Positions 24,968-31,593 of a DNA stretch of 64,000 nucleotides are shown here, piece by piece (within the stretch, counting starts at the first letter, position 1; each line of letters begins with the position of its first letter). The stretch is taken from contig NZ_CATNVD010000003.1 in the NCBI RefSeq assembly GCF_951230155.1, positions 1 to 64,000 on the forward strand. The letters are read 5' to 3'. This stretch comes from Parablautia sp. Marseille-Q6255 (GTDB lineage Bacteria; Bacillota; Clostridia; Lachnospirales; Lachnospiraceae). Under the pieces are notes generated by a model. It searched no databases, was not told the DNA's origin, and was given only the letters and a program-made list of their open reading frames with translations. The translations under genes and the position numbers were made by a program.

Positions 24968-25017
24968 CCTTGTTACCTCCAATATAATCAGAGCATTTAT
25001 CTTCCTTATGCACCTTC

Positions 25018-25059
25018 ATTATATTCTTACTATCGCAAAAAAGTCAATATTTCATTGAC
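25018..25059 (-). promoter_or_regulatory. Promoter and likely operator of the XRE/ImmA pair
   Basis: TTGACT (25042-25047), an 18-base spacer and TATAAT (25018-25023) on the minus strand. A perfect inverted repeat GTCAAT-N5-ATTGAC (25043-25059) covers the -35, a natural position for autorepression. Confidence 0.65.
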
Positions 25060-25135
25060 ATATCTTATTTATTTCCCTCTATTTTGTCCTTATTTAAGAA
25101 ACTTATTTTACCTTATAATATGATGCAATAAAGTC

Positions 25136-25194
25136 AGGGGAAAAGAAAAGCGCCAACCCGCGATATTCTCCACATCGCCAGGCCAGCGCTTTTC
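25136..25194 (-). terminator. Terminator after kdpE
   Basis: GAAAAGCGC (25145-25153) pairs perfectly with GCGCTTTTC (25186-25194), with an inner GCGAT/ATCGC stem. On the minus strand it is followed by TTTTCTTTTCCCC. It ends the kdpD-kdpE unit and separates it from the XRE/ImmA pair. Confidence 0.7.
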
Positions 25195-25202
25195 AAAACG
25201 TC

Positions 25203-25904
25203 TTATTCTACTTTTATCATCCGGTACCCGACTCCGATATGCGTCTGGATGTACTGAGGAGAATCGGAGCCTTTTTCGATCTTCTTTCTGAGTGTCGCCA
25301 TGAATACGCGCAGCGACGCCACATCATTCTCCCAGCTGCTCCCCCATATATTCTGTGTGATAAATGTATGAGTCAGCACTTTCCCCACATTTCTTGAGAG
25401 CAGGCATAAAAGCTTATATTCAATCGGCGTCAGATGCAGCTCCTCATCATGCAGGTATGCGCAGCCTGCCGCATAGTCGATGCGCAAAGCGCCGTTGACA
25501 AATACAGAAGCTTCCACTGGCGCATCGTTTTTCATCATCAGCAGGCGTCTTTGTGTCACACGCAGCCTTGCCAGAAGCTCTTCTACTGAAAATGGCTTTG
25601 TCAGATAATCGTCTGCCCCGGCGTCCAGCGCGTCTATCTTATCTGTGTCCTCGCTGCGCGCGCTGATCACGATGATCGGCATATTGGACCAGGACCGGAT
25701 CCGCCGGATCACCTCCACGCCATCCATATCCGGCAGCCCCAGATCCAGCAGTACAATATCGGGATTATGGGACGATGCGTCAAGGATCGCCGTCTCACCG
25801 TTGCCTGCCGCCAGGAAACGGTAATCGTGCGCTTTCAGTGTGGTCGTGATCAGGTTTTTCACAGAAGCATCATCCTCTACTACTAAGATCAGTAATTTAT
25901 TCAT
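25203..25904 (-). CDS. kdpE: Response regulator KdpE
   Basis: OmpR-family regulator of 233 residues that controls potassium uptake genes. The receiver domain has VVEDDASVKN, phospho-acceptor DIVLLDLGLPDMDG (Asp near 53) and Lys in YLTKPFS. The C-terminal winged helix includes LTPIEYKLLCLLSRNVGKVLTH and the terminal VGYRMIK. It overlaps the end of kdpD by 8 bases, so translation is coupled. Its target sites may be the TTAAT-type repeats found upstream of three transcription units in this region. Confidence 0.93.
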   Translation of the reverse strand: MNKLLILVVEDDASVKNLITTTLKAHDYRFLAAGNGETAILDASSHNPDIVLLDLGLPDMDGVEVIRRIRSWSNMPIIVISARSEDTDKIDALDAGADDYLTKPFSVEELLARLRVTQRRLLMMKNDAPVEASVFVNGALRIDYAAGCAYLHDEELHLTPIEYKLLCLLSRNVGKVLTHTFITQNIWGSSWENDVASLRVFMATLRKKIEKGSDSPQYIQTHIGVGYRMIKVE

Positions 25905-28536
25905 GTAATTGAACCTCCTCTACCGGTAATAAAAATGTAAACACAGCGCCATGCGGCAAATGATCGGAAACCCGGATCGTCCCTCCATGCGCATTGACAA
26001 TCGATTTGCACAGAGAAAGCCCCAGTCCAAGGCTCCTCCTGCTGTCAACCACGCGGGTAGCTCCGCTGTAAAACATGTCAAACACCTGGGGTTTATTCTC
26101 GTCGGGGATCCCCGGTCCGTCATCTGCGATAGAGATCACCGCCCACTGCCCTTCCTTCCCTGTGGAAATATGGATGTGCGAGCCCTTCGGCGTATATTTG
26201 ATCGCATTGTCCACCAGATTGATGATAACCTGCACAATGAGCTTTGCATCCATCCGGGCAAGCAGCAGATCATCCTGATTCTCCACGGTGATCACGTGCT
26301 CTGACTTCAGCCGGTTCACATGCCGCAGCGCTTCCTGTATCACCTCGTCGACAAGCTCTGCCGAAATATTCAGATTCAGCCTTCCCTCTTCAAGTCTTGT
26401 CACTGACAGGAGGTTTTCCACCAGGTTGATCAGCCACATGGAATCATCATAAATATCCTGATACACTCCCATTTTTGTGACCGCATCCATGGAATCCCCA
26501 TTTGACATCAGGTTGCTTGCATTTCCGGAAATGGACGTAAGCGGTGTGCGCAGATCGTGGGAGATCGCCCGGAGAAGGTTTGCACGAAGCTGCTCATTCT
26601 TCGCAAGGATCGCCGCCTCCTCCTTCTCTTTTGCATTTTTTTCGTTTTCAAGGGCAAGCGCGCACTCACCCAGAATGGAAAGCAGGATACTGTTCTCAAA
26701 CGCATCCGGCGGCTGCTCGCCCACGGCGATGCCGACAACACCGTACACCGAGTCATTCACCCGCATGGCCAGATACAGGCACTTTGCGTCAGAAAAGGTC
26801 TGCGTCGTCGCTCCGGCATGCTTATTGTTTTTCAGCACCCACAGCGCGATCTCCCGTTCTCCGGTATAGTTTTCCACACAGCTTTCCTCACTTACCGGGA
26901 AAAATACCGGCTCTCTGAGCGCTTCTTCATCCGATGGATAGATGATGATATCGCGGTTTAAGAGCTTTACAAGCTGATGCGCTGTGCCGGATATGATCTC
27001 CTCTTTATTTTTCGCCTGCTGCAGCAGCTGGTTCGTATCAAAGAGCACCTTCGTACGGAATGCTGCCCGGGCAGACTGCTTTGCACTGTTTTTCATCCTT
27101 GTGGCAAGTGTCCCGGTAAGAAACGCTGCCATGAACATAATAAGAAAGGTCACCGGATATCCCTGGTCATACGCCCGCAGCGTATATTTGGGGACGGTAA
27201 ACAGGAAATTAAATATCAGAACGCTGACAATGGAGGCGATAAGGCTGTAAATCCGGTGTACGGTCACAACCGAAATGATCAGCACTGCCAGCACATATAC
27301 GGTGATGATATTCGCCTCCTCAAAGCCAAAGCCTTCAAACAGATATCCGATACCGCTGGCCGCTGTCAATATCCCGATACACTTTAAAATATCTGCCGCT
27401 GAAAATACGAGACTGCTCTTTCTTTTCGCCCGGTAGGCTGCGATCTCATCCATCTGATCCGGTATGATATGCACATCTATATTCGGCGCATTCGCTATGA
27501 GCTGCTCGGTCAGAGGCGGTCTGCCAAAGAGATGCCTTCTGGTCACGGCGCTCCTGCCGATCACGATCTTTGAAACCCCGGAAAGCCTTGCAAATTCTCC
27601 GATCTGAAACGGTACGTCCTCTCCATAGACCGTCTCTACCGTCGCTCCAAGCTGTCTGGCCAGATGCATATTGGCGCGCAGCCTTTTTTTGTCATTGTCA
27701 TCCATGCACGCAAATTCCGATGTCTCAACAAATAAAGCAGTAAACGCTCCCCGAAACGCATGCGCCATGCGCGCCGCCGTCCGAATGATCTTTTTATTGG
27801 ACGGGGAGGGCGAGAGGCATACGAGAACATGCTCATCGGTATGATAGTCGCTGTTGTTTTTTATCCTTGCTGTCTCTGTCAGACGGTTCACACGGTCTGC
27901 GCAGCGGCGCAGAGCGATCTCCCGCAGGGCGGTCAGATTTTCTATCGTGAAAAAATTCTCCACAGCCCGTTCTGCCTGCTCCCTGACATAAATCTTCCCT
28001 GCGTTCATCCGGTCGATCAGCTCCTGCGGTTCGATATCCACAAGCTCTACCTGATCAGCACCATCAAATACGCTGTCCGGTATCCGCTCCTGCACCATAA
28101 CCCCTGTGACAGAAGCTACCATATCATTGAGACTCTCTATATGCTGCACATTCACTGTCGTATAAACATCAATGCCTGCTTTTAGCAGCTCGAGGACGTC
28201 CTGATACCGTTTGCTGTGGCGGCACCCTGCGGCATTCGTATGCGCCAGCTCATCAATCAGGATAAGCTGCGGACTTCTCCGGATCGCCCCATCGAGGTCA
28301 AGCTCCTGCAGCTTAATCCCGTTATAGTCGATGGAAAGCCTTGGGAGCGCCTCGATCCCTTTTTGCAAGGCCTCCGTCTGTGGACGGTTATGGGCGTCAA
28401 TATATCCTGCGACCACGTCTATCCCGCGGCGCTTTGCCGCGAGAGCCGCTTTCAGCATTGCGTACGTCTTTCCTGCACCCGCGGCATAGCCGAAAAATAT
28501 TTTCAAATGCCCTTTATACTTTCTTATCTCTTCCAT
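25897..28536 (-). CDS. kdpD: Sensor histidine kinase KdpD, full length
   Basis: Membrane sensor kinase for potassium limitation, 879 residues. In order: the KdpD N-domain with Walker A GYAAGAGKTYAML (about 16-28) and LIDELAHTNAAG; a universal-stress-like domain (VCLSPSPSNKKIIRTAARMA, then FTALF); four membrane helices of the DUF4118 type (about 390-480); a GAF-like region; HisKA with RAISHDLRTPLTSISG; and HATPase with NLVDNAIKYTPKGS and DDGPGIPDE. The stress-domain motif S-x-S-x2-N with a later FxAxF resembles the c-di-AMP-binding pattern reported for S. aureus KdpD. It partners KdpE next door. Its leader carries a tandem palindromic repeat. Confidence 0.95.
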   Translation of the reverse strand: MEEIRKYKGHLKIFFGYAAGAGKTYAMLKAALAAKRRGIDVVAGYIDAHNRPQTEALQKGIEALPRLSIDYNGIKLQELDLDGAIRRSPQLILIDELAHTNAAGCRHSKRYQDVLELLKAGIDVYTTVNVQHIESLNDMVASVTGVMVQERIPDSVFDGADQVELVDIEPQELIDRMNAGKIYVREQAERAVENFFTIENLTALREIALRRCADRVNRLTETARIKNNSDYHTDEHVLVCLSPSPSNKKIIRTAARMAHAFRGAFTALFVETSEFACMDDNDKKRLRANMHLARQLGATVETVYGEDVPFQIGEFARLSGVSKIVIGRSAVTRRHLFGRPPLTEQLIANAPNIDVHIIPDQMDEIAAYRAKRKSSLVFSAADILKCIGILTAASGIGYLFEGFGFEEANIITVYVLAVLIISVVTVHRIYSLIASIVSVLIFNFLFTVPKYTLRAYDQGYPVTFLIMFMAAFLTGTLATRMKNSAKQSARAAFRTKVLFDTNQLLQQAKNKEEIISGTAHQLVKLLNRDIIIYPSDEEALREPVFFPVSEESCVENYTGEREIALWVLKNNKHAGATTQTFSDAKCLYLAMRVNDSVYGVVGIAVGEQPPDAFENSILLSILGECALALENEKNAKEKEEAAILAKNEQLRANLLRAISHDLRTPLTSISGNASNLMSNGDSMDAVTKMGVYQDIYDDSMWLINLVENLLSVTRLEEGRLNLNISAELVDEVIQEALRHVNRLKSEHVITVENQDDLLLARMDAKLIVQVIINLVDNAIKYTPKGSHIHISTGKEGQWAVISIADDGPGIPDENKPQVFDMFYSGATRVVDSRRSLGLGLSLCKSIVNAHGGTIRVSDHLPHGAVFTFLLPVEEVQLHE

Positions 28537-28563
28537 GCGACCCTCCTTTTACTATTTTTTCCA

Positions 28564-28905
28564 TCTCGCCTGCAAGCAGGCCGACTGCCTTTCGCTCCTG
28601 CGTGCGCATTTTCCATATACATCATATACATTCGCAGTGCCGCTCGAAAATACTCCGTATTTTCTCGCTCGCGGGCGTTCGCCCTATAAAATCCTCGTAT
28701 AACAGTCTCGCCTGCAAGCAGGCCGACTGCCTTTCACTCCTGCGCGCGCATCTTCTATTTTCATTCGCAGTGCCGCTCGAAAATACTCCGTATTTTCTCG
28801 CTCGCGGGCGTTCGCCCTATAAAATCCTCGTATAACAGTCTCGCCTGCAAGCAGGCCGACTGCCATACGAGGATTTTGCACTGCTCATTGCCTTCGCGCA
28901 CAGTA
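28564..28905. repeat. Palindromic intergenic repeat element, tandem copies in the kdpD leader
   Basis: This 390-base gap before kdpD holds no gene but a tandem repeat. The block TCTCGCCTGCAAGCAGGC begins at 28564, 28706 and 28839, giving two units of about 142 and 133 bases and a third partial one. Each full unit contains a GAAAATAC-TCC-GTATTTTC hairpin, GCTCGCGGGC and TTCGCCCTATAAAATC. The last copy forms a long hairpin (CCTCGTAT at 28825-28832 to ATACGAGG near 28866-28873) and ends with GATTTTGCAC. TGCTCATTGC then follows. The same blocks occur at 13188-13291. Confidence 0.85.
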
Positions 28906-28926
28906 TAGCATTTTTGTTGTGGGATG

Positions 28927-29094
28927 TCACTTGTGCGGGTGCTTCTCTTCTTCTTTTTCATCCGGATCAGGCTGTGCTTCCTGTTCCTCTGGCATTCTCA
29001 GATTCCTGCCCAGGAAGGTGTCCACACGCTTCATCACAAAATAGCCGCCGAGGAAGAACGCTGCCATTGTGCACAATAAAATCAGGTCTTTCAT
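28927..29094 (-). CDS. Small single-pass membrane protein after ktrA
   Basis: A 55-residue protein from MKDLILLC (GGGAG eight bases before that ATG; in-frame ATGs up to 29109 are alternatives). A hydrophobic helix (LILLCTMAAFFLGGYFVMKRV) is followed by a short charged tail rich in E, D, P and K. It starts 18 bases or less after the ktrA stop, so it is probably made with KtrA and KtrB. I do not recognise the family. A role as an accessory subunit of the Ktr transporter is a guess from position. Confidence 0.6.
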   Translation of the reverse strand: MKDLILLCTMAAFFLGGYFVMKRVDTFLGRNLRMPEEQEAQPDPDEKEEEKHPHK

Positions 29095-29112
29095 TTCCAT
29101 CACTCCCATGTG

Positions 29113-29763
29113 TTAAATATGGAAACATTTCTGTATATCCTTGATACTTCCCAGCACAAGCATGGTGCTGTCGTCGGGCAGGCAGGTTGTGGAGCGGATA
29201 TTCAGATCCATGATCCCATTATGCTTAAAGCCCATGATATTGATGTTGTGCTTGTTGCGGATATCAAGCTGGCCGACTGTTTTTCCGATCCAGCCCTTTG
29301 GTATTGATATTTCAAAGATCGCGTGATCTGCGTCCAGCTCAATATAGTCCAGGATATGATCTGCGCTGTAGCGGATCGCTGTCCATGCGGCAAGCTGCTT
29401 TTCCGGGTATACGACCTCATCTGCCCCGTTTTTGAGAAGGAACTTTGCATGTACGTCTCTCGCCGCCCTCGCTACGACGAACCGTGCGCCCAGATCTTTG
29501 AGCAGGGAGGTTGTTTCGAGGGAGCTCTGGAAGTTATCTCCGATCGCGACAATGCACACGTCAAAGTTGCGCACACCCAGAGATTCCATAAATTCCTCGT
29601 CCGTACTGTCCCCGATCTGCGCATTGGTGACATGAGGGAGCACCGCATTGACCCGCTTCTCTTCCCGGTCTACTGCCATTACCTGATGATGCAGCTCATC
29701 CAGCCTGATCGCAATATGTCTTCCGAACCTGCCCAGTCCTATCAGTAAAATTGATTTCATCAT
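29113..29763 (-). CDS. ktrA: Potassium uptake regulatory subunit KtrA (TrkA family)
   Basis: Cytoplasmic RCK-type gating subunit that binds the KtrB channel, 216 residues. The N-terminal Rossmann domain shows LLIGLGRFGRHIAIRL and VMAVDREEKRVN with acidic residue binding the nucleotide ribose. The C-terminal RCK_C domain (ISIPKGWIGKTVGQLD, MLVLGSIKDI) may bind c-di-AMP in other bacteria. Of three nearby ATGs, the second fits best with the GGAG site. It follows ktrB by about 15 bases. Confidence 0.93.
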   Translation of the reverse strand: MMKSILLIGLGRFGRHIAIRLDELHHQVMAVDREEKRVNAVLPHVTNAQIGDSTDEEFMESLGVRNFDVCIVAIGDNFQSSLETTSLLKDLGARFVVARAARDVHAKFLLKNGADEVVYPEKQLAAWTAIRYSADHILDYIELDADHAIFEISIPKGWIGKTVGQLDIRNKHNINIMGFKHNGIMDLNIRSTTCLPDDSTMLVLGSIKDIQKCFHI

Positions 29764-29778
29764 GTCCATCCTCTCCTT

Positions 29779-31146
29779 TTATCCAACCGTTATTTTCTCC
29801 TGCGGGAGTCTTGCATTTGTCCCGCGATGCTCTGAAAACGCTGCAAAAATCAGTGTTAGACCTCCGACTCTTCCAAAAAACATCAGGCCGATCAGGATCG
29901 CCCTCGAAATACCGGACAACGTCGGCGTGATCCCCAGAGACAGCCCCACTGTGCCGATCGCTGAGCTCGTCTCAAAAAGCGCCGATACCAGCGGGATTTT
30001 TTCTACTGAGCTGATCACCATGCCGCCTCCTAAAAACAGAGTCACATACATCAGCAGGATCGTAGCGGCATTTTTTACTGCATCGTCAGAGATCCGCCTG
30101 CCATAAAAATGCGGCGATTGTTTTTTCTTAAACACTGCCAGTGCAGACGAAAACAGTACTGCGATCGTCGTCGTCTTCATACCTCCGGCAGTCGAGCCGG
30201 GAGATCCTCCGATCAGCATCAGGACGATCATCAGCATCAGGCCTGTCTCACTGATCATAGTCAGATCGGCTGTGTTAAAGCCTGCTGTCCTGGGCGTTAC
30301 AGACTGAAACAGGGAACTCCATACCCTCTGCGCAAACGGGAGGGAGGAAAACTCACAAAAAAAGAAGTATACCGCCGGCACCAGGATCAGGCCTGCCGTC
30401 ACGCTCAGGATCACCTTGCTCTGCATTCTGTATTTTTTGAAATTCCACTTATTTTTCTGTATGTCTGCCCAGGTCAGAAATCCGAGACCGCCTGTCACGA
30501 TCAGTGCCATGATCGTCAGATTGACGATCGGCTGCGACGCATAAGAGGTCAGCGAAGAAAACGGCTCCCGGATACCGATCAGGTCAAAGCCCGCGTTGCA
30601 AAAGGCAGATACCGAATGGAACAGTCCATACCACAGCCCCTTTTGCATCCCAAAATCTCCGACAAACACAAAGGCCAGGAAAACAGCTCCCACAAGCTCG
30701 ATCGCCATACTGGTCTTTAATATAAACTTTGTCATTCTGACGATACCGCCCACCTGGTGCGCCGATATCGCCTCCTGCATCACGCTTCTTTGCATCAGTC
30801 CGATCTTTCTGCCGGAAGCAGTCGCGATCGCCACCGCTATTGTCACGACTCCCATACCACCGATCTGGATCAGCAGCATGATCACCGCCTGTCCGAACAT
30901 GGACCAGTATGTCGCAGTATCATGGACGACCAGACCGGTCACGCACACTGCGGATGTAGCTGTAAACAGCGCATCTGCAAATGTCGCCCCCTGCCCGTCC
31001 TGCGTTGCCACCGGAAGCGTCAAAAGCAGACTGCCCAATAAAATTACTGTGAAAAAACCTAATATGATCACCTGAAAAGAAGTGATATGTCTGTGGATCC
31101 TTTTGCCTGTAGTGCCCATTTTTGCCTGTATACCCCTTTGCCTCAT
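29779..31146 (-). CDS. ktrB: Potassium channel/transport subunit KtrB (TrkH family)
   Basis: Membrane potassium transporter of 455 residues with the four-fold repeated membrane-pore-membrane layout. Pore-type segments include SAVCVTGLVVHDTATYWS, SVSAFCNAGFDLIG, SVTPRTAGFNTADL and SSAIGTVGLSLGI, whose glycines form the selectivity filter. A gating-type loop GGSPGSTAGGMKTTT is present. The start MRQRGIQAK has GAAGAG upstream. A promoter with the TTAAT-N11 architecture shared with kdp lies directly in front. Confidence 0.93.
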   Translation of the reverse strand: MRQRGIQAKMGTTGKRIHRHITSFQVIILGFFTVILLGSLLLTLPVATQDGQGATFADALFTATSAVCVTGLVVHDTATYWSMFGQAVIMLLIQIGGMGVVTIAVAIATASGRKIGLMQRSVMQEAISAHQVGGIVRMTKFILKTSMAIELVGAVFLAFVFVGDFGMQKGLWYGLFHSVSAFCNAGFDLIGIREPFSSLTSYASQPIVNLTIMALIVTGGLGFLTWADIQKNKWNFKKYRMQSKVILSVTAGLILVPAVYFFFCEFSSLPFAQRVWSSLFQSVTPRTAGFNTADLTMISETGLMLMIVLMLIGGSPGSTAGGMKTTTIAVLFSSALAVFKKKQSPHFYGRRISDDAVKNAATILLMYVTLFLGGGMVISSVEKIPLVSALFETSSAIGTVGLSLGITPTLSGISRAILIGLMFFGRVGGLTLIFAAFSEHRGTNARLPQEKITVG

Positions 31147-31172
31147 CTTTAGCTCTTCTTTATATCCGCTTC

Positions 31173-31225
31173 ATCATATCTTAACCCGCATTAAGTGTGT
31201 ATAAGTAACCCTGCGTCTGCATTAA
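31173..31225 (-). promoter_or_regulatory. ktrB promoter with TTAAT elements
   Basis: On the minus strand TTAAT (31190-31194), then exactly 11 bases, then TATGAT (31173-31178). A second TTAAT lies 31 bases upstream (31221-31225). The same TTAAT-N11-hexamer layout occurs before the 67-residue gene and the kdp operon, suggesting a shared activator such as KdpE. Confidence 0.5.
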
Positions 31226-31293
31226 GATTGTATAAAGACGCCAAAAAGACAGGTCAAAGGCACCGTATACCGGCAGCTCCAGCCGCAAAGCGC

Positions 31294-31497
31294 TTACAGC
31301 CATCCGAACATATATGCCATAGGAAATGAAAGTACAAATGTCGTTGCCGTAACCGCCAGTAAGATCAGAAGCGGCATTCCTACAAACATGGCAAAGAATG
31401 CAGCGTACGGATGATGAAAGGCAAACCTTTCAGCCCGGCGGTCAAATCTATGTTCTAATCTGTGAAGTCCGGCAATTGATTTTCTGATAACAGCCAT
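31294..31497 (-). CDS. 67-residue membrane protein with its own K-regulon-type promoter
   Basis: Small protein with a basic and aromatic N-terminus (RKSIAGLHRLEHRFDRRAERF) and one long or two short hydrophobic helices (AAFFAMFVGMPLLILLAVTA, then TFVLSFPMAYMFGW). A strong ribosome site GGAGGGAGAACG precedes the ATG. It lies between the kinase-less KdpD gene and ktrB and has its own promoter matching that of kdp. I do not recognise the family. It is probably part of the potassium response, perhaps binding KtrB or a KdpD protein; this is inference from position only. Confidence 0.65.
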   Translation of the reverse strand: MAVIRKSIAGLHRLEHRFDRRAERFAFHHPYAAFFAMFVGMPLLILLAVTATTFVLSFPMAYMFGWL

Positions 31498-31523
31498 CGT
31501 TCTCCCTCCTTACTGATGCTTTT

Positions 31524-31545
31524 ATTCTAGCATCGCAAATATTAA
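31524..31545 (-). promoter_or_regulatory. Promoter of the 67-residue gene, kdp-like
   Basis: TTAAT (31541-31545), 11 bases, TAGAAT (31524-31529) on the minus strand, with GATGC directly before the -10. The kdp promoter has the same GATGCTAGAAT block and the same spacing, so the two sites look like copies or convergent targets of one regulator. Confidence 0.6.
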
Positions 31546-31593
31546 GATAGGGCAAACAATGGCTGCGGGGAATTAATGTTCTGTGAAGAGACG

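Noticed and set aside
23770-25059. Prophage remnant
   Set aside because: Only an XRE/ImmA pair is present; no integrase, structural or lysis gene and no att-like repeats were seen around it.
28564-28905. CRISPR array
   Set aside because: Units are about 133-142 bases, with internal hairpins, no short spacers between identical repeats and no cas genes nearby.
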